Shown here: positions 50,101 through 59,462 of the stretch, in pieces | Position numbering within the stretch: position 1 is the stretch's first letter | Layout of the letters: each line of letters begins with the position of its first letter | NCBI GenBank assembly: GCA_030849075.1 | Contig: JASAOO010003561.1 | Location: forward strand, 62,001-126,000 | Source: Zelonia costaricensis | Taxonomy: Eukaryota; Euglenozoa; Kinetoplastea; Trypanosomatida; Trypanosomatidae | Direction: 5' to 3' | DNA: 64,000 nt | Position numbers and translations under genes: made by a program | Notes under the pieces: generated by a model | The model's input: the letters and a program-made list of their open reading frames with translations, nothing else | Databases searched by the model: none | Told to the model about the DNA's origin: nothing

Positions 50101-53100
50101 GGCGAGTGCAGCCGCTGGGGCGACCGCCATCGGAGGGGGAGGCTTCAGCGCAGGTGTGTCCGGCGCGGGCCCCGCCGTGCCTCTCGCGCGCGGCTTCCCA
50201 ACACCGCTGCAGAGCACGGTGGTGACCTCGGTGCTGCCTCGCGCCGTGGAAGTGATCGCGGCCCGCACCCGTCGTCCCTCTCTGTCGCGCGATCCCGCGT
50301 CCCTCGGTGCGGCCCCGCCACCGCCGCCACTTCCCAGCACCCCGGCGCCGCGGCAGCGCCGGCCCAGCAGTGCGAGTGCAGCGCTCTACTCCGTCTACGG
50401 CCCCCGCCGGCCCTCCGCGCCACACGTGGCGCAGCGCCACGGCACCGGCAGCGTCAACGTGGGGGCTGAAGGCGCTGCCGAGACGCCCGTGCAGCGACAC
50501 GCCGCGATGCTGCACACGACGCACCCGCCCATCGCGCACGGTGCCCGGTCACCGCACCGCCACCCGCAGGAGCACCGGTACTCCGGCAGCGATGGGCGAC
50601 CGGCATGGGACCCGTCAACGCGCGTGCCGCCGGCGCCGCCACCGCCGTCATCGTCGGGCGCGCGCTCAAGCTCGCCCCGCGCGGCTTCGCCGCACGCTGC
50701 AGCCGGACAGGCGGCCTCCTCGCAGCCGCCGCGCTCGCCTCCGGCTCCCAGCGTCGTCACGTCGCCGGCTGAGCGGGGCGTGTCGCGCAGTCTCCTCTTC
50801 GAAGCGGAGCCGAGCGTGCCCAAGCCACACCATCAGTTCAGGTGCCACGTGCCTGGCGCGGCAGACGGCGCTGGTAGGGCCGGGTCCGCGGAGCTGCCGG
50901 CAACCGCGCCGACGCAAGAGTTAGTCGAGCGGACCCCGTCGCTCAGCCATGTCGATGCCGCCGCATCGGGAAAGCACAGCGACGCCCAGGCCGCTTCCAA
51001 CGATCTGGTCATGTCGGCGTCATCGGCAGCGCGCACCGCCACGACGCCGGGCCCGACGCCGTCCTCCTCCCGCATCCCCGGCGATCTGACGCGGTGTGTC
51101 ACAGTGCTGCAGAGCTTCCTGCGGGCTCACGGGAAGCTGTGTCGGCGCGAGGGCAGGGCAGAGGCGGTGGAGGAGGAGGAGAACGAGGGTCGCCTTGCGA
51201 GTGGTGCCGCCAGCGCTGGGTTTACGTCAAGGCTGCCGCAGGACACGCGGCTCACGACACGGTCCGCCTCCGCCGACGGGTCGACCACCCACGAGCACCC
51301 GTCCCGTGACACCGAAAGCACGCATGTCCCGCATGAGCGCCGCGATGACACGGAGGCGTCCGTCCTCACACCGCGGCCGGAGGAGGCCGAGGCAACGCCG
51401 GTGGACGCGGGCAGGATGGACACCGGCGCGTACGGAGCGGCGTCCAGGGCAGCGATGACATCGCCTCCGCCACCACAGTCGCTGTGCGCGGAATGCCTCG
51501 ATGCAGCTGCGGCCCTGCGCACCGACACCGCTCCCACGGGAGACTTGAGCGCTGTCGTGGTGCACGACGACAGCAACAACACTGCTGCCAGGGCACCCGT
51601 TGCCTACAGCAGCAGCGATGACGAGAGCCCAGAAGGGCAGACGGCGGCGTCTGCCGCGGCTGGTGCCTGCGGCGAGGTGAGCCGGCACACCGCTCCCTCC
51701 GTGGTGCTTTCGCTTCCGTCGGGGCGCGGAAGTCGCTCGCCCGTCTCTCTTGACGCGCTCGTCGCGGTGGAGGGGAGCGCCGGCTCTGTCAGCGCCTCCA
51801 CCATCGTCGACGGCGAGGGCGGCGCGGCCGACGAGGGGGCTTTCAACGAGGTGGACAGCCGGACAGCGGACGATGCGGACGTGCCGCAGGGCGCCAGCAC
51901 CACCGCAGGCGGTTTTCTTTGCCTCGAAGAGAACGTACTCGCTGCGCCGGCGCTGGCGGATGCGCCTCTCCACGAGTTGACGACGGCAGTGAGCAGCCGG
52001 CATGGCTCCCTCCACGCGTTTTGCGCAGGGGGCTCCGCAGGAACACCGTTCGCCAGCGGCTCCTCGCCGTCGCCGAGCAGCGCTGCGGCGCCGATCGCGA
52101 CTGCCGCGGCGCCGCGCGCCGAGCTCCCCACCGCGGCGAGCAGCTTTCGCGGATCGCAGTCCGTGACGCACGCAGAGGCATCGGTGGATCTGTCGATGCG
52201 GAGCTCTGCGCGCACCCCGAGCGCTGTCATGACGCCGGTCACGGCGGCGGTTGGTGCCGCGCACGAGGCGGAGCTGCCCACCGGGGCGAGCAGTCGCCGC
52301 GGCTCCCTCCACGTGCTGCGCGCAGAGGCCTCGGCGGAGCCTTCCGTGGTGCGCTCTCCACGAGCACCAAGCGCGGCGGTGGTGAACGCGACTGCGATGG
52401 CCCTGCCATTGCACCCGTTGCCGACCGCGGCAAGCAGTTTTCGCGGCTCCCTGCACCTAACCCGCGCTGAGGCGTCCGTGGCGGCGTCCGCTGCTGGCTC
52501 CTCGCGGGCCCCTAGCACGGTGCTGTCGCCCGCCGACGTCACGCTAGCAGGCGCACCGATGCAGGAGCTGGCGAATGCGGCGGTGAACAGTCGGCGCGGC
52601 TCCCTGCATGCGTTTCCAGCCGAGTCGTCTGTGAGCCTTTCCATGAGCCATACGTCACGTCCGCCGAGTGCGGCTGCTGTGGCGGTGCCTGTCACAACGG
52701 CCTCGCCGCCTGTGCGCGAACTCGCCACCGCCGCGAGCAGCGTCCGCGGCTCTCAGTGCGCGATGCGGGCTGAGGCGTCGCTGGAGCCGTCGATCGCCCG
52801 GTCGTCGTGCACGCTGAGTGCCGCCACGCCGCCGGCCATTGTGGTGGTGGCCAGTCCACGCGAGCGCGACTTGTCGGGAGCACCGAGCGCCAGCCACCAC
52901 CTCCTCGCCGCGAGCCCCACCGAACTGTCCGTGGCACGGTCGCCGCCGCGCACGCCGGGTGCTGTCCGTGTGCCCACGACGGCCGCGTTGCTGTACGCGG
53001 GCGAGATGCCGACCGCAGCCAGCAGCTTCCGCGGCTCCCAGTGCGTGAAGCAGGCAGAGGACTCCACACACGACGAGCTTGCAACGCCCGGTGCGAGGTC

Positions 53101-55288
53101 CTCGCCGGCGCGCAGCACCGCACGCGATGCCGAGGCTGCTGCCGCGGAGGCATCTCTTTCCGTCAGCGTCTCCCAGTCCTCGGCGCGCGCCTCTGAGGTG
53201 TCACCGCCGCGCTCGCCTTGCGGATCGCGTGCCGTCGCGAGTCCGTGCGCCGCTGGCGGCCCCGACGCCGAGGGGGGCGAAGCGGCTGACGGCGAGCTGA
53301 GAAAACGCACGGGCGCCTCGGCTGACGCGCCGGCGCCATCGCCTGCCGTCGTGGCAACGCCCTCTTCGCCGCGAACGCCGTCTCAGCCGGTATTGCGGTC
53401 ACCGCATGATGCGCTGCTCGACGCGCCGGTGGACAACTTAGATGAAGCGCGAGACGCTGCAGAGGCGGAAGCAAGCCTTGTTGCGCCGTTGGGTGAGGAA
53501 GCCGAGAAGGTGGAGCCGGACACAGACATGCAAGAACCACACGAGCTGAACCGTACGCCGGTGCCTCCGCCTTTGCCACCGGTACCGCCGCTGCCGCCTG
53601 CACAGACCCCGCCGTCCGCCGTAGCAGCAACCGCGCCGGCAGCCGCGGCAGGGGCGCCGGCTCCACCGCGCCGCAGACGCATTTTCGTCTTCGCGCCGCA
53701 CAAGATCGCCACGCCGGTACCCACGGAGCTTACCAAGACGATTCCTGCCTCCGCCTCCGCGGTGGAGGGCGAGGCGGTGTTGGAGGACGCGGTCAGGTCG
53801 CTGCTGCACCTCGCCGCGAGCCACACGACGGGCTCCTTCGATGCGCCGCTCTCTTTCAACGAGGACTTCTACTGCGCCCCAGGGGCGGAGCCATACGTGA
53901 CGACGGACGACGAGACGTGGGGGCGCCGCACGGCGTCGATGGTGTCGACGAACACCCAAGTGACGCAGGCGCGCGAGAGTTCGTGGAAGAGCTCGAACGA
54001 GCGCTCCGAGAAGACGGGAGCTGCACCGCCGCCAACAGGAGCAGCGGCGGCGGCAGCGGCAGCGGCTGTGGCGGTTGGCGCGCAGCTGGTGGGGCAGCTG
54101 GACATGGGAGGACAGGCCAGGCCCAGTGCGATGTCCACAGACCGAACGCCGTCGTCGACGGCCGCCTCCGCCCCGGCGCTCGCTGCCGCCCAGTCCGCCG
54201 GCGGCGGTGCTGCTGCTCCATCGCGCGCGACCTCGGCGTCACTGCTGCGGCTCCACAGCGCACAGCAGCTCCTGCTGAGCGCCCACGGCATCAACATCAC
54301 GCAGGAGGTCGATGCGCCGCGCCAGCGCAGTGGTGCGTCGCCGCCGCCACCGACGCTTTCACAGGCGGCGCCCGTGTCGTTTCTACTGCCCGGCGCGGCG
54401 CTGGAGACGGTTGGCTCTGCGCTGCCCAGCATCATCGTTACTGCGACTGACGCCGCGGAGGCGGAGGCGCCGCATCTCGCACCGATGAGTGCGGCGGCGG
54501 CGGCGCTGAAGGCGTCCATCGAGGCCTCCTCGCACGTCTCCCTCTCCCTGTCGGAGCGGATAACTCCCTCCGCAGGTGGGGGTGTGGCCCCGCCGCCGCC
54601 CCCTCAGGCATGCCCGGTGCCCCAACCCTCGCACGGGCCTGCCGATGTCGCCACGCGTAGGGCGGAGAGGCCCGATGTGGCGGAGACGGAGCGGGAGAGC
54701 GGTGAGAGTGAGGGGTTCGTGGAGGAGGTGGCCAGCAGCGACGGCGACGTGAACGCGCCGGCGGACCTGCGCCCGTCCGTCTCGTCTGAGGAAGGCAGCG
54801 AAGGGGCGGCGGTGGTGGAGGTGTCGGACACTGGGGGCGTCGAAGAGTGCCTTGATGAGGCCGAAGCAGGTGACGGCAGGGATGCCGTTGCACCCAACGT
54901 GTTGCACTACATCGCAGAGAGGTCGTCATGGCTGCAGCGCGACTTCCAGATGCTCACCCATCGCGCCGCCACCGCGGTGCCAGCGCTGTCCCACGGCCTC
55001 CAGCTCCTGCCCACGCCGCCGCAAGAGCCGCGGGTGTCGTCGTCGCGGCCCCTTTCCGATGACGAGGAGCGGCAGCTGACGCAGAGCAGCGGGGCACCGC
55101 GTTCGACGTCGCAGACGCGGCGACCGGGCGTCAACGACTCGGCGTGGACGGAGTGGGAGGCGGACGAGGCGCTGCGGCAGTACATGCGCGAGAACATCGT
55201 GTCAGAGGAGGCGGCGACGGTCATCCAGCAGGCGTGGCGCGACTACGCGGCGCTGCAGCTGCGGCGTCAATTGGATGTGTCGTGGTAG
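47102..55288 (+). CDS. Giant TPR/IQ-motif protein with eightfold internal Ser/Arg repeat
   Basis: 2,728 residues. Most is Ser/Ala/Pro/Thr-rich and likely disordered. A His-rich stretch is near 460. A helical, TPR-like region spans ~515-962: NRHALEWMNQGHYSAALQLL, VEHNLGIYHFKLGEYALAAA, ITYFNMAQAQHGMRQLSEAL and LYKAAYQHYLQAHRWLL. From ~1625 to ~1985 a unit of about 49 residues repeats eight times around the core L-P-T-A-A-S-S-x-R-G-S. A Pro-rich patch (PVPPPLPPVPPLPPAQTPP) is near 2155. The C-terminus has an IQ motif, AATVIQQAWRDYAALQLRR (~2702-2720), a calmodulin/centrin-type site. The mix of TPR, disordered scaffold and IQ motif suggests a large cytoskeletal or flagellar scaffold, but that is inference. 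The ATG is the first after the acceptor; upstream extension starts only at TTG. Confidence 0.8.
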   Translation: MYGFADMTDRTPVRTPDVEGTPTGPTRDAALNCYAFSPSSLATSSCLSGVGARMAEFDCHVPTKGRTAASPERSSTPPRPSISVSNLRDSDAPSAVALVTSGHVYDAAAPPAAGLSRVTPSKASSTVGSVTSSRRQRAGCPVRTPYANGVLSDSVPRRASGRAPATPHGGGHESDHMYWLQGSPVSSIRASDSPAHLQWRSGGKPTALAAASYAPRHSELQEGAINQAAVAATPLSPASSSPTLSALLRASEGWHVSPPWRTAPQTGAATTTSAAAAAPSPATADAPASASTPLLERRTATSRSDGDVAALRSHLHALLAQRESAASAGAPAGGAATGVAAGAATVLDRDRVASRPIDGPASWRADPSLVLPRDVPVLVEMERAVPVQPRLNRPAPLLDVTAAAYTSDFPSPLPGRPVLSSSSSTPANATHARANGAAAAPPLHPADGFAPRPAGAHHHHHLHYHHLHPQAPRSYPHQYHDHEMPQPPLSRTARDPGPSASPSVGHSGRVRQDVRQGRAQQEFDAEASQLAQQLDEQLALVFSLMRRVMVLDAQLAAYPSDVAGGAAVHLSLSGSFADATEYRESLVGRLEDSEAATVATALRFVELANRHALEWMNQGHYSAALQLLRRADGLLRQDAGRLFRYLPDPAELDHPAGHGAERGAAADGHVHAGSGSSAGRVGGGTRQEASASHGGLAAAVPRGPTHADVKGALPLSTSDSGASSNHISSSDGNVRSINVPFFSPSQEPRRLKAAAAVEHNLGIYHFKLGEYALAAARFARTAALEEELGASGVGITYFNMAQAQHGMRQLSEALRYAELAEEAVERQVFVTKDKATHMRRRLAQTRAFVTDDVAGLEDGARALESAQEEGGETEQALIRTWLQWRESVCFMSYVKQTHAQWLEEMRLYKAAYQHYLQAHRWLLSVPRLAPEEQERAQTLKQFMATAKRHWRREEVEQELYHHPIRTPSASHEAGAAVGPRPGSRHRARLHPHNRARLSTSASAAAGATAIGGGGFSAGVSGAGPAVPLARGFPTPLQSTVVTSVLPRAVEVIAARTRRPSLSRDPASLGAAPPPPPLPSTPAPRQRRPSSASAALYSVYGPRRPSAPHVAQRHGTGSVNVGAEGAAETPVQRHAAMLHTTHPPIAHGARSPHRHPQEHRYSGSDGRPAWDPSTRVPPAPPPPSSSGARSSSPRAASPHAAAGQAASSQPPRSPPAPSVVTSPAERGVSRSLLFEAEPSVPKPHHQFRCHVPGAADGAGRAGSAELPATAPTQELVERTPSLSHVDAAASGKHSDAQAASNDLVMSASSAARTATTPGPTPSSSRIPGDLTRCVTVLQSFLRAHGKLCRREGRAEAVEEEENEGRLASGAASAGFTSRLPQDTRLTTRSASADGSTTHEHPSRDTESTHVPHERRDDTEASVLTPRPEEAEATPVDAGRMDTGAYGAASRAAMTSPPPPQSLCAECLDAAAALRTDTAPTGDLSAVVVHDDSNNTAARAPVAYSSSDDESPEGQTAASAAAGACGEVSRHTAPSVVLSLPSGRGSRSPVSLDALVAVEGSAGSVSASTIVDGEGGAADEGAFNEVDSRTADDADVPQGASTTAGGFLCLEENVLAAPALADAPLHELTTAVSSRHGSLHAFCAGGSAGTPFASGSSPSPSSAAAPIATAAAPRAELPTAASSFRGSQSVTHAEASVDLSMRSSARTPSAVMTPVTAAVGAAHEAELPTGASSRRGSLHVLRAEASAEPSVVRSPRAPSAAVVNATAMALPLHPLPTAASSFRGSLHLTRAEASVAASAAGSSRAPSTVLSPADVTLAGAPMQELANAAVNSRRGSLHAFPAESSVSLSMSHTSRPPSAAAVAVPVTTASPPVRELATAASSVRGSQCAMRAEASLEPSIARSSCTLSAATPPAIVVVASPRERDLSGAPSASHHLLAASPTELSVARSPPRTPGAVRVPTTAALLYAGEMPTAASSFRGSQCVKQAEDSTHDELATPGARSSPARSTARDAEAAAAEASLSVSVSQSSARASEVSPPRSPCGSRAVASPCAAGGPDAEGGEAADGELRKRTGASADAPAPSPAVVATPSSPRTPSQPVLRSPHDALLDAPVDNLDEARDAAEAEASLVAPLGEEAEKVEPDTDMQEPHELNRTPVPPPLPPVPPLPPAQTPPSAVAATAPAAAAGAPAPPRRRRIFVFAPHKIATPVPTELTKTIPASASAVEGEAVLEDAVRSLLHLAASHTTGSFDAPLSFNEDFYCAPGAEPYVTTDDETWGRRTASMVSTNTQVTQARESSWKSSNERSEKTGAAPPPTGAAAAAAAAAVAVGAQLVGQLDMGGQARPSAMSTDRTPSSTAASAPALAAAQSAGGGAAAPSRATSASLLRLHSAQQLLLSAHGINITQEVDAPRQRSGASPPPPTLSQAAPVSFLLPGAALETVGSALPSIIVTATDAAEAEAPHLAPMSAAAAALKASIEASSHVSLSLSERITPSAGGGVAPPPPPQACPVPQPSHGPADVATRRAERPDVAETERESGESEGFVEEVASSDGDVNAPADLRPSVSSEEGSEGAAVVEVSDTGGVEECLDEAEAGDGRDAVAPNVLHYIAERSSWLQRDFQMLTHRAATAVPALSHGLQLLPTPPQEPRVSSSRPLSDDEERQLTQSSGAPRSTSQTRRPGVNDSAWTEWEADEALRQYMRENIVSEEAATVIQQAWRDYAALQLRRQLDVSW
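51974..53070 (+). repeat. Eight tandem ~147-bp coding repeats
   Basis: Repeat units begin at about 51974, 52121, 52271, 52415, 52565, 52718, 52868 and 53003, a period of 135-153 bases, all in frame. The translated core is (E)LPTAASSxRGSxxxxxAEAS followed by S-x-x-R-x-P-S-A and a variable Ala/Thr/Pro linker. Units 3 and 5 read SRRGSL; units 2, 4 and 8 SFRGS; unit 1 SRHGS; unit 6 SVRGS. Unit 7 is degenerate (SASHH). Confidence 0.85.
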
Positions 55289-56957
55289 GAGACAGCCGCT
55301 CCTATCTCAGAGGGGGTGAATAGCGAGAGTTGCGAGGGTGGGCGACTGCAGCGTCACTCGCTCCTTCTCTCTCGCCCCTTCGTGGGTGTGTCTCTAGGGT
55401 TCAAGATACACACACACACATACACACACTCGTCTGTTCTCCAGCCCTCCCGCTGTGGCGCACCCCCGCCTCCCCTCACTCATCACGGCCGTCGCAGCGA
55501 GTGTGTGGTCGCACGCCCCCTTCTTTCCGTCGCTCGATCGCCGCCTGCTGCATTGTTGGTAATTCCCCTTTCGCCCGTTTTTGTTCTGCGTGGTTGACGT
55601 TGTGTACACGCCGCTGAGGCGTTGCAGGCTCTCGTGTTCGTCCCAGCACTCCTGCGCGACTCGCTGCCACGTGGATGCGCGTGAGTCTATGTGGGAGGCG
55701 TGGCCGCGCCCGCTCTCTACGGGCTTCTTCCCCGAACCATTTCCTACCTGCTCTTGGCCCTCTCCCTTCTTCCCCTGTTCTTCGCGTGTACTTCTGCGAC
55801 AGGCGCGTGTGTGTGTATGCGCATGTGTGTGCTCCTTCCGTGTGCTCTCGCTGATGACCGCTGTGTGTCTTGTTCTCTGCGAAGGCGGGACTCGACTCGC
55901 TGAGCGCGGTTCCCTAGCGGAGTCGCCACGCCGCGCGCCGCTCCTCTCACGCACGCCCCTTCCGCAGCTCACACCGGTTCGTTCACTATTGCCACCTTCT
56001 TTGCGCTGACTTCCCGCTTCCCCTGCGTACCCTCCTTTGCGTGCGGTCCAGCTACCTCGCGCAGGCGGTAGCCGCTGCTGCCCACTTCCTCGGTGTTGGT
56101 GTCGGAGAGAGAGAGAGAGAGTGCCAAGTACGCCGTGTTGATGGGTGAATCCGGCCGCAGGCGAGCGCCGCAAAGACAGTGCTGACGGCGGCTTCTCCCC
56201 TTTTCTTTTCCTGGGTCGGTTGGCGGCTCCCGCGTGGGATGCCGCTCACGTCCCAGCACCGCATGTTGCTTGTTGCCCACCACCCTCATTCGACGTTTGC
56301 AGAGATGATCACCATCACTGGCTGCTCTAGCGCGGTGAAGAATGAGCTGCCGCGACCGATGACATGATGTGCGTGTGTGTGTGTGTTTAGAGGCCGCGAC
56401 TCTGCTGAAGGGGAAAGGCGGACTGCGTTGGGTCGGTACTTCGCTACACGATGGCGGTCTCGGAAGGGCTAGAGAGGGAGTGCCGGTGGTGAAGCTCTCT
56501 TGTTTCCAGAGAGAAGGGTGAGAAGAAGAACCGGTAGAGCGGGCAAGCAAGCACGCAGCTTTGGTGGTGCTGCGCTGCGCACGTCCACGTCGAGTAATGG
56601 AACGCCAAAAACGGGAGCACCGCAACGTGCGGGAATGCCTCGTGCAGCGCTAGAGAACACGCATACAGGCCGAACGGCAACCCTAACAAAAGAAGAGCAA
56701 ACATGCACACAAGCACAAACCCACACCAAGACACGAGGCTCCGTCTTCAGGTTGCGTGCGAGGCTGCGGGCTCGCGGCGCGTATTGACGAAGACAAGAGA
56801 AACGCGTGTGCAAACATTGCTTTCCCACTCATCCTTGCCGTCCCCCCTCCCCCTCTCGCATGCCTCCATCACGGTGGTTGCGGTGCTCGACGCGCACCGT
56901 CATCGTGCGCTTTCTTCAGGCGGGGTATGCCACGTCCCCTGACGGAGCGGGATGCGT

Positions 56958-57003
56958 CAGGGGGACGTGGAGGGAGACGTGTAGGGGGACGTGGAGGGGG
57001 ACG
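56958..57003 (+). repeat. Short G-rich 12-base tandem repeat
   Basis: About four copies of a unit close to GGGGGACGTGGA, with single-base changes, upstream of the kelch-like gene. Confidence 0.7.
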
Positions 57004-57116
57004 AGAGCTTTGAGAAACACAAGAAGGCGCCCACTCTGCGCGTCAGCTGAGTGAGGCCCACGCACGCGTTGCAGCTCCGGGGGGGGGGGTGCTGCCACAA
57101 CAACCACATGCGCTCT

Positions 57117-57158
57117 TGCACCTGCCTCTCCCTCTTCTCCCCTCTTCTCTTCTTGCAG
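57117..57158 (+). promoter_or_regulatory. Trans-splice acceptor for the kelch-like gene
   Basis: Long uninterrupted C/T tract ending TCTTGCAG with AG at 57157-57158. The first ATG after it is 57273. The strongest acceptor in the window. A second tract-AG near 57219 gives the same start. Confidence 0.75.
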
Positions 57159-57272
57159 TCAGCGAGCCGCAGGTGCACCAACACGCGCCTCTCGCACACT
57201 CCCCCATCCCTTTCACAGCTCCCTCTGTTGCTGCACAGCGCCCGTTCTCTTGTGCCGTGACTCAAGCTGCGC

Positions 57273-59462
57273 ATGCTCTCCATCGACTATGGCTTCGGCA
57301 CCTCAGTGAGACGGAGCGGTCACGCCGCCTGCTGGTGCGCGGCGCTCGGTGGCGTCGTGCAGTTTGGCGGCTGGCCGCCCAGTGAGCAGCTCGGTGAGGT
57401 GGTTCGGCACGAGGGCTCGAGCTGCCCGTTGTACCTGCTGCCGCTCGCGACGGTTGCACGCCACGTGCACCGCGCAGATCAGCGGCGCGGCGTGGATGTG
57501 CTAGACCGCGCCCTCGCCCTGCACCGACAGCGCCGCCTGCGCCGGCTGTGCGGCGTGGCGGCTGGCGAGCCAGTGAGTGCCCTACACAGCAGCCACAGAA
57601 GCCGCCGGCCGTCGCGCGTGGGCAGCAGCGCCGGCGGCAAGGGCAGCCACACGCCGGGCCGCGCGGCATCAAGCGCTCGGTGCGACGACGGCGACGGCGA
57701 TGGCGGCGGCACGGTCGAGCTCGCCAGTGCGGCACGCTCGCAGGTCTCCGCCTCGTCGTTGTGCTCGTCCTCGCAGCGGCGCAGCGCCGTCTCGGCAACA
57801 ACAGAGGAAGCCAGTAATCGCGGCTTCGAGTACGACGAGGGCTACGTCAGCGAGCGGGCGTCGCAGGACGGCGGTGGCGGTGGCGACAACGACGGCGCGG
57901 CGAGTTCGAGTGACACCTCGGACACCGCTTCAACGCCTTCTGCGTTCCTCGCTGCGGCGCCGGCCCCGCAGCAGCGCCCGCACGGCGACGCCATCGTCGC
58001 TCCTCCTATCACCGTGGAGCTGCTGCGCCAGGCAGCGCTCGAGACGAGCGAGCCGATGCCCTACCGCGAGGAGGCGGCCTCCGTAGACCACACCAGCGTC
58101 AGCCCAAGCACACGAACCGGCTACGCCGCGTCGGCACTGCGCGACCTGGCGACGAGCCGGGGCGGCGCCGGCCACGGCATGGACCGAGAGGCGCCACCGG
58201 TGCGTGCAGACACACGCGAGGTGCGCGGCAAGCACACGGTGCGGCCCCTGCGGTGGCAGGCGATCCGCCCGCCCGTCGCGCCGCGCTCGCGGCACGGGCA
58301 CCACCTGGTCTCGTGTGGGGATCGGCTGTACGTGATTGGGGGCAGCTACTGGGCCCACGGGCACGCACTGGCCTCCACGGACATGATGTACGACGTCCGC
58401 CGGCAGGTCTGGCACCAGATCTCGTCTCTCTTCCCCCAGCGCTTCTGCGCCGCCCTCGCGACGAGCAACGCCGTTCCCACGACGCCGTGGTCAGTGCAGT
58501 CACCGAGTTCTGCCACGGCGGCCCCCAGTACAGGCGGCGCGCCGCATCCAGCAGGCGACACCGCGGCGGCTGCATCCACGGCGGAGGTGCAGCAGGTGCT
58601 CTACTACTTCGGCGGCCTCAACTACTCGCACGCCCTCACCAACTCGCTGCACCGGCTCTGGCTGCCGCAGGAGGTGCTGGAGGAGCTGCCGCAGTACGGC
58701 GCCGCGCCACGGGCGCAGTTCAAGGGCCTCCTCGTGTGCGACGTGCAGCGCGAGTGCACGCCCGAGGAGCGCCGGCGCGGGGAGCGGGCGCTGGGGCGGC
58801 TCTTCTACATGGACGGCTTCCAAGACGGCCGGCCCATGGCCCCGTGCCTCCGCGTGTACAACCTCGCCACGGGCGTGTGGGTGCGCGTGTGCGCCGCGCC
58901 GGACCTCGTCCGCAGCCAGGTCTCGATGCTGCAGTACGAGCCAGCGGATGGGCACGGCAAAGGGGCGACGCGGCTGAGGCGGTTTGAGGTGATGGGCGGT
59001 ATGCCGGCGCGGCGCGGGCGGCAGCGGCGCTCGCGCATGTGCCACTCCTTCGACGCCCAACAGCTGCACTTCGACTACTCGCACGCGCTGCCAGTGCCGG
59101 GACTCACCGCGCATTGCGTCGTACTGCTGCCGCCGCCACCGGTGCTGGACCCCTCCGCGGCAGAGCTCGCGAAGGTAGACGCGTCTGCGCCGGTCGGTGG
59201 GGACTCGGCGGCGGAGGCGTGCCGTGCTGCCCTGCAAACCCTGCGCTCGCGGTGCGGCTCCTGGTCGCTCTGCTGCGGCGGCAACGAGGACTGGAACGAT
59301 GCCGAGCAGAACAGCCTCGGCGTGCCCGTGGGCTGGCTCTACCTCCTCTCGCCTCGCCCGATCCCACTGCGGGAGGTGGCGAGGGTGCAGATGGAGCGGC
59401 TGCACATCCCTGCCAAGGTGCTGCTGCTGGAGAAGGACGATTTGCTCGACGAACTCTTCTGA
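57273..59462 (+). CDS. Kelch-repeat-like protein
   Basis: 729 residues. The N-terminal part (~1-60) already holds kelch-like pieces (RRSGHAACWCAALGGVVQFGG). A charged, Ser/Arg/Gly-rich insert follows (~95-300). Clear kelch motifs resume at ~327: PRSRHGHHLVSCGDRLYVIG then GS, MYDVRRQVWHQIS, VLYYFGGLNYSHALTNSLHR, LRVYNLATGVWVRV and RFEVMGGMPA. The pattern of hydrophobic strand, G-G, then Y/W spacing defines a beta-propeller. With the N-terminal blade the ring could close through the N- and C-termini. The C-terminus (~690-729) is a helix rich in Leu/Glu. No BTB, F-box or catalytic domain is seen, so it is likely a protein-interaction adaptor of unknown partner. Confidence 0.75.
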   Translation: MLSIDYGFGTSVRRSGHAACWCAALGGVVQFGGWPPSEQLGEVVRHEGSSCPLYLLPLATVARHVHRADQRRGVDVLDRALALHRQRRLRRLCGVAAGEPVSALHSSHRSRRPSRVGSSAGGKGSHTPGRAASSARCDDGDGDGGGTVELASAARSQVSASSLCSSSQRRSAVSATTEEASNRGFEYDEGYVSERASQDGGGGGDNDGAASSSDTSDTASTPSAFLAAAPAPQQRPHGDAIVAPPITVELLRQAALETSEPMPYREEAASVDHTSVSPSTRTGYAASALRDLATSRGGAGHGMDREAPPVRADTREVRGKHTVRPLRWQAIRPPVAPRSRHGHHLVSCGDRLYVIGGSYWAHGHALASTDMMYDVRRQVWHQISSLFPQRFCAALATSNAVPTTPWSVQSPSSATAAPSTGGAPHPAGDTAAAASTAEVQQVLYYFGGLNYSHALTNSLHRLWLPQEVLEELPQYGAAPRAQFKGLLVCDVQRECTPEERRRGERALGRLFYMDGFQDGRPMAPCLRVYNLATGVWVRVCAAPDLVRSQVSMLQYEPADGHGKGATRLRRFEVMGGMPARRGRQRRSRMCHSFDAQQLHFDYSHALPVPGLTAHCVVLLPPPPVLDPSAAELAKVDASAPVGGDSAAEACRAALQTLRSRCGSWSLCCGGNEDWNDAEQNSLGVPVGWLYLLSPRPIPLREVARVQMERLHIPAKVLLLEKDDLLDELF

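Larger units (their letters stand above)
55289..57272. other. Intergenic region / UTRs, no gene seen
   Basis: About 2 kb. CT/TG-rich with a GA run at ~56105-56121, a TG run at ~56371-56386, a short G-rich tandem repeat near 56958-57003, and the acceptor of the kelch-like gene. No supported coding frame. Confidence 0.6.

Noticed and set aside
48728..50539. 603-codon open frame on the - strand
   Set aside because: Lies wholly inside the giant + gene; high GC keeps antisense frames open. The + frame carries TPR-like helices and an IQ motif.
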